Source of the DNA: Chitinophaga hostae | GTDB lineage: Bacteria; Bacteroidota; Bacteroidia; Chitinophagales; Chitinophagaceae | Reading direction: 5' to 3' | NCBI RefSeq assembly: GCF_018224885.1 | Contig: NZ_JAGTXB010000016.1 | Location: forward strand, 1 to 64,000 | DNA length: 64,000 nucleotides | In this document: positions 26,526-35,768 of the stretch, in pieces | Layout: every line of letters starts with the position of its first letter | Numbering within the stretch: the first letter of the stretch is position 1 | Position numbers and translations under genes: made by a program | The notes under the pieces: model-generated | Seen by the model: only the letters and a program-made list of their open reading frames with translations | Told to the model about the DNA's origin: nothing | Databases searched by the model: none

Positions 26526-29500
26526 TTATAACCCAACATTAAGTCCCAGCATGAACACCCTTGGCTTTGGATAATCGTACAAGGTGAGTCCCTGATCGAA
26601 CGGTGAACTGGAATTGGATACTTCCGGATCATATCCTTTAAACTTCGTGACCAGGAAAAAATTCTGCACGGAGGCATACACTCTCAAGCGGCTGAGTTTT
26701 AAAGCAGACACTGTTTTTGATGGGAATACGTATGCCAGCAACAAATTACGTCCGCGGATAAATGATCCATCTGTTACTTTATGGCTGTCGTTATTAGTTG
26801 TGTAGTACGCATTAATCGGGCGTATCTGTGCGATAGGTGTATGCTGATTGGTTTCTGTCCAGGCGTTGAGTACCGTTTTATAACTGTTGGCAATGCCTTG
26901 TCTGTCTTCCGCTGAGTGGATGCTTCTGTCGAGTACGTCATTTCCGTACATAAACTGCAGATCTACCGTCAGCGACCAGGCTTTATACTGGAAGGTATTC
27001 AGGAAGGTACCGTATCCATCGGGGATACCTTTCCCGATAATCACCCTGTCGAGGTCGTTTATTACGCCATCGCTGTTGATGTCTTTATATTTTACATCTC
27101 CCGGAAGCATGTTATACTTCTTTGCTTCATCTGCTTCCTTGCTGCCCCAGGTGCCCAGATGCACTCTTCCAAAGAAGGAACCAACCGGTTCTCCCACCCG
27201 GATGATACCGTTTCCGGAGGTGATATCACCGTTCGCTAAAGCAAGCACCTTGTTCTTATTGATGGAAATGTTGAAGGTGGTGTTCCATGAAAAATTATCG
27301 GTTTTGATGTTGGTGGAGTTAATCGCAAATTCCACCCCTTTGTTCTCCATGCTTCCCACGTTGGAGAAAATCTTCTCACGGCCGCTGGTGTAGGGTAATG
27401 GCGCGTCGAGCAGCATCCCATCCACCTTTCTCCGGTACAGATCGAACTCCAGGTTGAGCCGGTTGGAAAATAAACCGAGCTCCAGTCCGAAATCGACCTG
27501 CTTTGTTTTTTCCCACTGCAAACCGGGATTGGCGATACGATCGATACCAACACCGGAATTGCGGGCGCCATTAAATACAACCGTATAATTGCCCAAACCA
27601 GCAAGCGCCCTGTAAGCCGGGATTTCAGAGTTACCGGTAGCGCCATAACTGGCGCGTACTTTCAGGTTTGAAATAACCGCGATGCTCTTCATAAAATTCT
27701 CTTCTGTTACTCTCCAGGCAAGAGCGGTAGAAGGGAAAAATGCATACTGGTTATCTTCCCCGAATTTCGAAGATCCATCCAAACGACCGGTGAAGGTGAC
27801 TAAATACTTGTTCCGAAAACCGTAGTTGATACGGCCAAAATAAGAGTTCAATCCATTTGCCGTTCCTACTGAAGAGGGTGGCTGGGGACTGGATCCGGCG
27901 CCAAGATTGTAATATTTATAGTAAGAATCGGTGAAGCCTTCTGTACTTGCCTGGTTTTCAAAACGGTCGATATGCTGCCAGGAAACCCCTGCCATGGCAT
28001 TTAAAGCATGCACCTTTGCAAACTGCCGGGTATAGGTCAGGTAGTTTTCAAACTGCCAGGAGTTGTACCTGTTATTATTAATATAGGCATTACCGTTATC
28101 TGAAATATATTGCATTCCTTTTGCGGCAAAATAATCTTCCCGTTGATTGATGATGTTGACACCAATGGTCGATTTCATTTCCAACCCGGGCGCCAGGTGA
28201 ATATTTGCATACATGTTGCCCAGCAGGGTTTGGGTATGCAAAATAGAGATCCTGTCGGCGGCTACCCTTAAAGGATTGTCGCCGCCTTCCATTCCGGGAT
28301 AGTCCCTGTTGCTGGCCCATGATCCGTCTGCATACTTCACCGGGATAATAGGCAACGCTTCCAGCACCTGGCGCATCATGGTAATGCCGCCGCCATCCAG
28401 CTGATCTACCTGTTTCTCGCGCTGATCGGTATAGCTCATCGTACCACCCACCTTTAACCAATCTTTTACCTGGCTGTCGTACACCAGCCGACCGGCATAG
28501 CGGTCCTGCCAGGAACCCCGTGCCAGTCCATCCTGGCTGCGATAATTTAAGAAAGCGCCCATGCTTCTTTTTTCATCTCCATCCGTAAACCCAAGCTGGT
28601 GGTTTTGTGTGAAAGCTTTCTGAAAGGTTTCGTCCTGCCAGTCGGTATCGTATAAAGGATTGCCCTGCGAATCGAACAGTTTGGGGTTGGTGCGTTTGGT
28701 TCTGGGGTCTGTATATTTTGTTCCTGTTGCCCATCCAACGGGGTCATATTTCTGCGCGTTTGCATAAGCCAGGTCTTCCACGGCTAAAAACTCTTTTGCA
28801 TTGAGTAATTCCAGTTTCTTAGGCAGTACGCCTATACTAAAGTCCGGATCGTAGGTGACCCTGCCCCCGCCGGCATTCCCTCTTTTAGTGGTAACAAGGA
28901 TCACACCATTTGCTCCTCTTGCGCCGTAAATGGCGGTGGAAGAAGCATCCTTCAACACTTCAATGGAAGCAATATCATTAGGATTGAGGTAATCAATCGG
29001 CGTGCTGCCGTTTCTCAGGTCCACGGGATTCAGTATCACACCATCTATTACGTACAGTGGATTATTGGAAACGCTCAGGGAGCTTGATCCGCGGATACGG
29101 ATATTGGTTCTGCCACCAGGGCGTCCCGAGTTGGAGGACACATTCACGCCGGATACCCGGCCGGATAAACTTTGGTTTAAGGAAGAAGCAGGGCGTTCCT
29201 GTAACGTTTCTGCTTTAACCGTACCAACGGCGCCGGTAAGATCTGATTTTTTTGTAGTACCATAACCCACTACCACCACTTCATCTATCTTTTTCACCTG
29301 TGGTACCAGCTTAATCAGCATATCGGCAGCAGTAACATTAACTTCCTGTGTAACATAACCTATATAAGAAATAATCAACACCGCATCATTATCAACACCT
29401 TTGATGCTAAAGTTTCCGTCTCCATCTGTTGTTGTTGCCTTATTGGCATTTTTTACTTTGATGCTCACCCCTGGTACTCCAACACCGTTTTCTTCCAGCA

Positions 29501-29666
29501 CCTTACCCCGCACATCCATGAGTACTGTGGCGTGCGGGGAGCCGGCTATCACCGGATTTTTCGCCTGGAGCTGCATTGTTATTCCCATAAATAATACGAG
29601 GGCAGCATAAATGATTTTTTGGCGCAAGGCCGGCATTTTAGAATTCACCGTGGAAAAATGTTTCAT
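26526..29666 (-). CDS. SusC/RagA TonB-dependent receptor without STN domain (locus 2)
   Basis: A 1046-residue outer-membrane transporter. A signal peptide (about 1-35, ending LQAK) is followed directly by a carboxypeptidase-like beta domain (about 50-130, GKVLEENGVGVPGVSIKV), the TonB-box-like region DEVVVVGYGTTKKSDLTGAV, and a plug with VLKDASSTAIYGARGANGV. A long barrel follows, ending FMLGLNVGL. Unlike the receptor at 8-11.7 kb it lacks an STN domain, and no ECF/FecR pair is adjacent, so regulation must be by other means, perhaps the AraC protein at 38 kb. The 380 bp upstream hold no gene. Confidence 0.96.
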   Translation of the reverse strand: MKHFSTVNSKMPALRQKIIYAALVLFMGITMQLQAKNPVIAGSPHATVLMDVRGKVLEENGVGVPGVSIKVKNANKATTTDGDGNFSIKGVDNDAVLIISYIGYVTQEVNVTAADMLIKLVPQVKKIDEVVVVGYGTTKKSDLTGAVGTVKAETLQERPASSLNQSLSGRVSGVNVSSNSGRPGGRTNIRIRGSSSLSVSNNPLYVIDGVILNPVDLRNGSTPIDYLNPNDIASIEVLKDASSTAIYGARGANGVILVTTKRGNAGGGRVTYDPDFSIGVLPKKLELLNAKEFLAVEDLAYANAQKYDPVGWATGTKYTDPRTKRTNPKLFDSQGNPLYDTDWQDETFQKAFTQNHQLGFTDGDEKRSMGAFLNYRSQDGLARGSWQDRYAGRLVYDSQVKDWLKVGGTMSYTDQREKQVDQLDGGGITMMRQVLEALPIIPVKYADGSWASNRDYPGMEGGDNPLRVAADRISILHTQTLLGNMYANIHLAPGLEMKSTIGVNIINQREDYFAAKGMQYISDNGNAYINNNRYNSWQFENYLTYTRQFAKVHALNAMAGVSWQHIDRFENQASTEGFTDSYYKYYNLGAGSSPQPPSSVGTANGLNSYFGRINYGFRNKYLVTFTGRLDGSSKFGEDNQYAFFPSTALAWRVTEENFMKSIAVISNLKVRASYGATGNSEIPAYRALAGLGNYTVVFNGARNSGVGIDRIANPGLQWEKTKQVDFGLELGLFSNRLNLEFDLYRRKVDGMLLDAPLPYTSGREKIFSNVGSMENKGVEFAINSTNIKTDNFSWNTTFNISINKNKVLALANGDITSGNGIIRVGEPVGSFFGRVHLGTWGSKEADEAKKYNMLPGDVKYKDINSDGVINDLDRVIIGKGIPDGYGTFLNTFQYKAWSLTVDLQFMYGNDVLDRSIHSAEDRQGIANSYKTVLNAWTETNQHTPIAQIRPINAYYTTNNDSHKVTDGSFIRGRNLLLAYVFPSKTVSALKLSRLRVYASVQNFFLVTKFKGYDPEVSNSSSPFDQGLTLYDYPKPRVFMLGLNVGL

Positions 29667-30046
29667 AGTAAAATAATTATCAGGTTAAAGATGATCGTAT
29701 ACCATTACTCCGGACATATTTATTAAGCAGCAGATTTTAAGGACAGGAAAAGTGGGCGCTGACGGCACAGAAAGTGGCGACCACCGGCAATAAGGGGCCA
29801 GTACCCAGGCATGGATCGGGTGGCAACAATGGCATGCTGTACTCCCGTACAGCAGCATACCCCGATATGATTTGTTTATTATTTAAAAATCAGCACAGTA
29901 TTTTGGTTGATATTTACATATTAAATATTAATTAGGTTCCCTAACAATATTAATCATATCAACTGAAATTTCCTTGTAATATTTTACCCAAGTGATATAG
30001 TAAATTCTCTTTAGTACCTGTCGTTAAATAAATGACCGGGCGTTTA
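29667..30046. other. Intergenic region upstream of the second susC
   Basis: 380 bp without a credible gene. It should contain the susC promoter and the 3' end of the dehydrogenase transcript. An 8-bp stem hairpin (GCTGTAC/GTACAGC, TCCC loop) lies at 29835-29854. The part from 29870 to 30030 is AT-rich. I found no TAnnTTTG-type -7 box on the minus strand, so the promoter is not located. Confidence 0.5.
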
Positions 30047-33000
30047 TCATTTTTTCTCCATAGGATGTTCTTTCAGCAGTTGCTCAGGGGAATAGAAATC
30101 CTTTTTACTTTCTATGGACTTTCTTATTTGTTTTACTTTTTCGGGAGAAATGGCCTTTCCTTTGTTGCCGAATGAATTCCGGACATAGGTCAATACCGCG
30201 GCGATTTCATCATCTTTTAACAGCCCGTCAAAAGGTGTCATGGGAACCTGGCCGGGATACTTTTTATTATTTACCTCTATAGGGCCCAGCATTCCTTTCA
30301 TTACCACTTTGATCAGCCGTTCATCGCTTCCTGTTACCCAGTTGGAGCCGGCAAGGGGCGGAAAACCGGAATCAGGAAGTCCTTTACCGTCTGCCTGGTG
30401 GCATGTTTTACAATATCCTTCTATCGAATAAATTTTCTTTCCCTGGTTAAACAATGCCAGTTCAGCACCTTTCAGATGGGTACGGTCATTTTCTTCTTTT
30501 CCCATTTTCACATTTTCACCATTCAGGTGAGCTACTGCGGTCTCATATGCATGGATCATCCATTCGTCGAGCGGCATTTTCTTTGCCGCTGCTAAAACGG
30601 GCAATCCTTTTTCCTTACCGATCCACGATGCGGCCACAATAGCCATCAGGCGCACACGGCTATTTTCATCCTGTGCCGCCTGCATCAATAGGGCGGCCTG
30701 ATCGGGCACCTGGTGCCCGGTATAGCGCACTACCTCTACTGCTGCTGCTCTCGCATGATAGTCGCGGGCTTTCAGCACCTGTTTTAAAAGGTCCTGGTCT
30801 ACTTTATTCATTCCCCAGCTTACCCAAAGGCCTTCGAGCAGGTGATGTTCGTAACGCGGGTCGTTTTTATCCAGGTGGGCTACCCAGGTTTTCAATTTTG
30901 ACAGTACTTGTGAAACATCGCGCCCTCTCAGCTCGCGGCGTGTTCTGTAGCGGGTTCTGTACTCGGGCAATTTCAGGTTGTCCAGGAGTTCTTCAATAGT
31001 GGCGCCTGCTATATGTGCCGGTTTTACCAACGGCCTGGACGGATAAGTAATACGGTATATTCTTCCATGAGAGTGATCGCGCAGCGGATCCCTTGCATTA
31101 TGTTGCATGTGTCCGATCAGGATGTTGTGCCAATCGATCACGTACAGCGATCCGTCGGGTGCGAACTCCAGGTCTACCGGCCGGAAGTTGGGATCTCCGC
31201 TTACCAGCAGATCCATGCGATGGTGGCTTTTATAACCGGTGCCGTCATCCTCCAGGGTATGCTCCTTGGTACCCAGGAACCCGATGGTATTGTTGATCAG
31301 GAAGTCGCCCTGCACTTCATCCGGGAAGTGGCGGCTGGAAACAAATTCCAGTCCTGATGTTGGCCGTACCTTATGTTTTTCTTCAATCAGCTGAATCGAC
31401 TTATGCGTTGCCTGCCCGTACCTGGGCAGTACTGTTCCGGGAAGCATCCATCGCATATCCGGGCTGGATGTTTCTGCAAAGAACGGCTGTCCCCAGTCGT
31501 CGAACGCAATACCCCATGGATTTGGAATAGACAGTTGTGCTGTACGTTCCAGTTTCTTGCGTCGCGGGTCGTACCTGTAAAATCCGCCGTTGGTGGCACG
31601 AACGGTTCCGTAGGATGTTTCCACATTTGTATGAAGGAAAACGCCTTCGCCCGAATAGATAGCCCCGGAAGGATCTGCTGTAAATGCGTGACTGCTGTGG
31701 TGTGTATCATGATCATCGAATCCGCTGAGCAGGATCTCCACTTTGTCGGCTTTATCATCCCCGTTGGTATCTGTAAACAATTTAAGATTGGTGCCCTGGG
31801 CTACATATACTCCTTCTGCTGCAATTTCGAAGCCGATTGGCAGGTGCAGGCTATCTGCGAAAACAGTTTCTTTGTCGGCCTTACCATCGTTGTCGGTATC
31901 TTCCAGGATAATAATTTTATCATTAGGCTTGGCATCCCCCGGCTTATAATGCGGATAGCTTGGCATTACTGCCACCCATAGCCGGCCTTTGTTATCGAAC
32001 GACATCTGCATCGGCTTAGCCAGGTCTTTGAACTGCTCTTCCGAAGCAAAAAGTTCTACCTTATATCCCGGTGGCACTTTTAGCTTGGTCACTGCTTCCT
32101 CACCGCTGAGATACCGGAGACTGCCATTTTTTGCGGGGTTATAGTTGGTTTTAACAATGGGTAATACTTTGGTATGTTTATCTGCTTCCGCAACATCCAT
32201 TTTCGTTCCTTTCGAGGCCGCCAGCCACACCGCGGTGTCCCTGATAGCCGTCATCTCCCGGATCTTTTCTATTTCAGCGGGATAATTATCCGGTCCGTAA
32301 GGATCGTACCGGCGCCCGTATACATGTACGCCATTTGGAATTTTGTAATCATTCAGCCACATCCAGTTCTTTTCCATTACGGCGGCGTGTACCAGGTTAC
32401 GGTTGGTTTCAGCCTTGGCTGGTGCTTCCCCAAAAATTTTGTTTACCAGTAAAGTTCCCAGCTTTTTATATCCTTCTTCATTCAGCTGGGAGCCGTCGAT
32501 GGTCAGTGGTTCCTTCGTATCCTTATACCATTTTTGTGAAGGGGTAAATGCATCTACAAAAAGTACGTTATTATGACCGGCCACTTCTTTCATAGCTTCT
32601 GTATACATGGCCAGGTTTTCATTTTCTTTACGGCCATCGGGCAGATCATATTTATCAGACAGATCTTCGAAGGCAATGGGTGAAACGATGGCCAGTTGCG
32701 GCGCTGAGGTACCGTTATATTTTTGCTGCAGCGTCCATTTTATAAAAGCGTCCAGCTCTGCTTTATAGTTGGCTAATCCTTCTTTTCCCGCGAAGGATTC
32801 ATTATAGCCAAAAAAGGAAATGATCACATCTGTTTTGAGCCTGGTGAGCCATTGATCAGGTGTTTCAAAGCGGCCCTGGCTGGGATTATCCATCGCCTGC
32901 ACCTCGCTTGCCAGTTCCGGGCAGAATTTTTCTGCGCCCGGAAATGCCCAGGGAGAATTCCTGCTGGCATGCGGCCGGAAGCCGGGAGTTTCGCCTCCAT

Positions 33001-33223
33001 CGCACATATTGCGGATGTTGAGTTTATACTCCGGGTAACGGACGAACAGTTCCGTTTCAAAATTGTCGTAATTTATCATTCTCGACCCCAGGTTATTACC
33101 GATCAGGGAAATATGTGATGTTGCGGTAATCGTAAGCGGGGCGGGTCCTTTGGGTTGGCAGGCATTTAGCAATACTATGGGAATAAGGATAGCATAAATG
33201 CCAATTTTTAATAGTTTGGACAT
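30047..33223 (-). CDS. Lipoprotein fusing an SGNH-like domain, PVC-type dehydrogenase beta-propeller, HEAT region and cytochrome c
   Basis: A 1058-residue lipoprotein (lipobox LLNAC, Cys22). Order: SGNH/GDSL-like domain, about 30-265 (LIGNNLGSRM, ISFFGYNESF, VDAFTP, DGSQLNEEGYKKL); a putative membrane-bound dehydrogenase domain of the PVC type, about 370-730 (VPPGYKVELFASEE, MSFDNKGRLWVAVMPSYP, DTDNDGKAD, YVIDWHN); a helical HEAT-like region, about 770-910; and a C-terminal class I cytochrome c, about 920-1020, with heme motif CKTCH near 937. The likely role is periplasmic or surface oxidation of a sugar-type substrate with electrons leaving through the heme. The usual GDS and DxxH residues of SGNH enzymes are altered. 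The ThuA gene ends 38 bp upstream. Confidence 0.88.
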   Translation of the reverse strand: MSKLLKIGIYAILIPIVLLNACQPKGPAPLTITATSHISLIGNNLGSRMINYDNFETELFVRYPEYKLNIRNMCDGGETPGFRPHASRNSPWAFPGAEKFCPELASEVQAMDNPSQGRFETPDQWLTRLKTDVIISFFGYNESFAGKEGLANYKAELDAFIKWTLQQKYNGTSAPQLAIVSPIAFEDLSDKYDLPDGRKENENLAMYTEAMKEVAGHNNVLFVDAFTPSQKWYKDTKEPLTIDGSQLNEEGYKKLGTLLVNKIFGEAPAKAETNRNLVHAAVMEKNWMWLNDYKIPNGVHVYGRRYDPYGPDNYPAEIEKIREMTAIRDTAVWLAASKGTKMDVAEADKHTKVLPIVKTNYNPAKNGSLRYLSGEEAVTKLKVPPGYKVELFASEEQFKDLAKPMQMSFDNKGRLWVAVMPSYPHYKPGDAKPNDKIIILEDTDNDGKADKETVFADSLHLPIGFEIAAEGVYVAQGTNLKLFTDTNGDDKADKVEILLSGFDDHDTHHSSHAFTADPSGAIYSGEGVFLHTNVETSYGTVRATNGGFYRYDPRRKKLERTAQLSIPNPWGIAFDDWGQPFFAETSSPDMRWMLPGTVLPRYGQATHKSIQLIEEKHKVRPTSGLEFVSSRHFPDEVQGDFLINNTIGFLGTKEHTLEDDGTGYKSHHRMDLLVSGDPNFRPVDLEFAPDGSLYVIDWHNILIGHMQHNARDPLRDHSHGRIYRITYPSRPLVKPAHIAGATIEELLDNLKLPEYRTRYRTRRELRGRDVSQVLSKLKTWVAHLDKNDPRYEHHLLEGLWVSWGMNKVDQDLLKQVLKARDYHARAAAVEVVRYTGHQVPDQAALLMQAAQDENSRVRLMAIVAASWIGKEKGLPVLAAAKKMPLDEWMIHAYETAVAHLNGENVKMGKEENDRTHLKGAELALFNQGKKIYSIEGYCKTCHQADGKGLPDSGFPPLAGSNWVTGSDERLIKVVMKGMLGPIEVNNKKYPGQVPMTPFDGLLKDDEIAAVLTYVRNSFGNKGKAISPEKVKQIRKSIESKKDFYSPEQLLKEHPMEKK

Positions 33224-33261
33224 CTTTGATAAATTTAGCTGAATCAGGAAACGTTATATAT

Positions 33262-34134
33262 TTATTTCGCTACGCGATAGGGCACCTGTATGTTTATTTT
33301 ACCTTTCCACTTTTGCGGAATTTTGAGTCCGAGTTCATAATGTACCGCGTTGATCACCAGGCGCTGAAAGGGTTCCTGGGTGAAGTCTTCCGGGTGGCCC
33401 ATGGTGGTCATAAACACCCGTCCGCCGAAAGTGTTGGTGCCGGTCCAGGCAACGGGATTTTCGATGGCTTCTTTATCAGGATTTACTGCTTTCCCCATGA
33501 GCAACCAGGTAGACCCTTTCACGGGATAATCCGGTAGTACACGGTACAGCCATGAGCGAACGTGAAAGTTGCCGGCTACGCCTGTGAGTATGGGATTGGC
33601 TGCCTGTTCAGGGATGATGCTTACATCTGTGCTGCTTTCATGACCATAGTGGGTATGCTTTGCAGCACCGCCCCATCCGGGAGGAGCATTCAACGCAAAT
33701 TCGCCGAAGGCATTCCATTTTTCACTGGCATGTCCTTCAGGAAAGTGAAAGGCATGTGTAGTGGTACGGAAACCCATCACAGGTTTACCGGATTTCAGAT
33801 AAGCGTCGATATAAGCCAGTTGCCCAGGTGGCAGGCGACGCCAGCGTAAAAAGAAGACTGCCAGGTCGGCCTTTTCCAGTGCCTCGAGGCCGGGAATATT
33901 TTCTTCGCTGTTATAATCAGGAGATGCTTTGAGCACGATCGTTTTCATGCCATAGTCTTTCTCCAGTGCAGCAGCTATTAAAGGCATGGTTTCCTCACTG
34001 CTGTATTCATGATCGCCGGTTACGAACACCACCAGCGGTTTTTTATTTTTTTTTGACGACTGCGCAAAGAGGGAGCTGGCACTTGTGACGCTGGCAATTA
34101 CCAGGCACAATAAATAGGCAAAAAATTTTTTCAT
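33262..34134 (-). CDS. ThuA domain protein (secreted, glutamine-amidotransferase-like fold)
   Basis: A 290-residue exported protein: signal peptide 1-24 (SLFAQ), then a ThuA-like domain. Typical segments are PLVVFVTGDHEYSSEETMPLIAAAL, a DLAVFFLRWRRLPPGQLAYIDAYLKSGKPVMGFRTTTHAF block, and a late AWTGTNTFGGRVFMTTMGHPEDF. ThuA proteins occur in trehalose/keto-sugar utilisation loci and beside PVC-type dehydrogenases, as here. The exact reaction is uncertain. It is followed after 38 bp by the dehydrogenase-cytochrome fusion and preceded by a 169-bp gap from the hydroxyacid dehydrogenase, so it may start a separate transcript. Confidence 0.88.
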   Translation of the reverse strand: MKKFFAYLLCLVIASVTSASSLFAQSSKKNKKPLVVFVTGDHEYSSEETMPLIAAALEKDYGMKTIVLKASPDYNSEENIPGLEALEKADLAVFFLRWRRLPPGQLAYIDAYLKSGKPVMGFRTTTHAFHFPEGHASEKWNAFGEFALNAPPGWGGAAKHTHYGHESSTDVSIIPEQAANPILTGVAGNFHVRSWLYRVLPDYPVKGSTWLLMGKAVNPDKEAIENPVAWTGTNTFGGRVFMTTMGHPEDFTQEPFQRLVINAVHYELGLKIPQKWKGKINIQVPYRVAK

Positions 34135-34303
34135 TTGAACAATGATTTTTGATGACCGTTTTTATATACGATACAACCTGCCACATTTCGTGAAGCATGA
34201 CGGGTAACATTAAAGCAGGCGATGGCATACCTTCGTTTTGGTGTGGCATCACCGTATTGAATCGGACAATGCAGCTTCATTCCTGAAAGATCAACAGTAG
34301 CAA

Positions 34304-35254
34304 TTATTGAAGCGCACTGCGGTTATATATGCTGTTTGGTTCCGGTTGTTTATCCGTCAGCACTGCCACTACATTGTTGATAGTAAGCAGGCATATTTGC
34401 CGGTAGGTAGCTGTGGTAAGGCTACCGGAGTGCGGCGTAACGATTGCCCGCGGATGCTCTACAATCGCGCGACTCTGCACCGGTGGTTCATCCGGCAATA
34501 CGTCTGCCGCAAAACCTGCAATCGACTTTGAATTCAGCGCCTCCAACAACGCCGCATGATCAACAAGTGCGCCTCTCGCCGTATTAATCAACAGCGCGCC
34601 TGTTTTCATCAGCCCCAGTTGTTTTTCTCCGATGATCCTGTCTGTTTCGGTATTAAAGGGAAGATGAAGACTCACTACATCTGCATATTGCAGAACATCT
34701 TCCAGTGCCATGTATTTATAAGGCAGGTCCTGGGCAGATTTACTCCAATACAGCACTTCCATTCCAAAAGCTTCTCCCAGGCGGGCAACCCGTTTTCCTA
34801 TATTTCCCATTCCCAGCACGCCAAGGGTTTTGCCATTCAGTTCATCTCCTGCGTATTGATTCCGCCAGTTCCAGTTATCCTGCTTCACCTGTGAAACAGA
34901 TTCGTACATATTGCGCATGCCCATCAGCATCAGGGCCAGGGTGTGCTCCGCAATAGTGGCGGCATTGCTGCCGGGTGCGTTGATCACTTTGATCTTTCTT
35001 TCGGTGGCACGGGCCACATCTACGTTATCCAGTCCAACGCCGCAGCGGGCTACTGCCTGCAGATGCGGGCACGCATCTATCAACGGTTTATTGATCAGCC
35101 CCTTCCCTCTCGTGATGATGGCATGGATATTTTCATTGTTTAAAACGTTTTTTAAACTGGCTTCATCATATCCTGTGAATACATTCACATTCTCGTGGAG
35201 AATGGCTAATGCTTCCTCTGCAACGGTTTCGAGCAGTAATACGTTTTTTCTCAT
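34304..35254 (-). CDS. D-2-hydroxyacid dehydrogenase (NAD-dependent, SerA-like)
   Basis: A cytoplasmic oxidoreductase of 316 residues. The NAD-binding fold is seen at about 100-285 (LGVLGMGNIGKRVARLGEAFG), with the family signature residues: catalytic Arg in NTARGALVD (about 230), Glu in DVLPDEPP (about 258) and His in VTPHSGSLT (about 275). The substrate half has ITRGKGLINKPLIDACPHLQAVARCGVGLDNVDV. It interconverts a 2-hydroxyacid and a 2-keto acid. Its stop-to-start distance from the VOC gene upstream is 3 bp, so it belongs to the catabolic operon and may act on the keto acid produced by the dehydratase. Substrate not predictable. Confidence 0.92.
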   Translation of the reverse strand: MRKNVLLLETVAEEALAILHENVNVFTGYDEASLKNVLNNENIHAIITRGKGLINKPLIDACPHLQAVARCGVGLDNVDVARATERKIKVINAPGSNAATIAEHTLALMLMGMRNMYESVSQVKQDNWNWRNQYAGDELNGKTLGVLGMGNIGKRVARLGEAFGMEVLYWSKSAQDLPYKYMALEDVLQYADVVSLHLPFNTETDRIIGEKQLGLMKTGALLINTARGALVDHAALLEALNSKSIAGFAADVLPDEPPVQSRAIVEHPRAIVTPHSGSLTTATYRQICLLTINNVVAVLTDKQPEPNSIYNRSALQ

Positions 35255-35257
35255 CTG

Positions 35258-35743
35258 TTATTTATGATATAAGGTGGCATCATCCGATCTGTATCCTCTG
35301 AAATCATTTCTATTTGATACATACAAGCCTTCCTCATAGAGTTCATCTGCAAATATCCGCGGATCTATTTCAGCGCCGGGTATGGAAGATATTTCCACCA
35401 GGTTACCGGCAGGATCGCGTACAAACATCTGCATGGCGCCATCTGGCAGCTTCCTCACCTTTCCCCAGGGATGGATATCAATAATATTCAGTTCTTTCAT
35501 GCGGAAGAAGAGACTGTTAAAATCATCTACCTGCACACAGATATGTCCACGGAAAGAGGTTTTGTCTTCCCATTCGGAAATATGCAGTTGTTCCTGTTCG
35601 TTGAATTTGAAAAACATGACGGGATAATCAAACCGGAAGGCGGCGAGCGGCTCCAGGCCTAATTCATGTTGATAAAACTGACCTGCTTTTTCCAGGTTGT
35701 CTACAATCAATGTTACGTGATTAATTTTTAGTGCTTTGGCCAT
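35258..35743 (-). CDS. VOC family (glyoxalase/dioxygenase-like) protein
   Basis: A 161-residue protein of two beta-alpha-beta-beta-beta modules. Probable metal ligands are visible: His in INHVTLIVDNLEKAGQFYQHELG, His in FRGHICVQVDDFNSL, and Glu in RDPAGNLVEISS. VOC members include lyases, isomerases and dioxygenases, so no reaction can be named. It lies 3 bp upstream of the hydroxyacid dehydrogenase and 25 bp downstream of the enolase-superfamily gene, firmly inside the catabolic operon. The last ~35 residues (IFADELYEEGLYVSNRNDFRGY) form an extra C-terminal tail. Confidence 0.88.
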   Translation of the reverse strand: MAKALKINHVTLIVDNLEKAGQFYQHELGLEPLAAFRFDYPVMFFKFNEQEQLHISEWEDKTSFRGHICVQVDDFNSLFFRMKELNIIDIHPWGKVRKLPDGAMQMFVRDPAGNLVEISSIPGAEIDPRIFADELYEEGLYVSNRNDFRGYRSDDATLYHK

Positions 35744-35768
35744 AGATAATTATTTACAAATATCACGT

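Noticed and set aside
29835..29854. 8-bp hairpin upstream of the second susC, considered as a terminator or riboswitch
   Set aside because: Short stem, no T-run and no recognisable riboswitch core; mentioned only within the intergenic entry.
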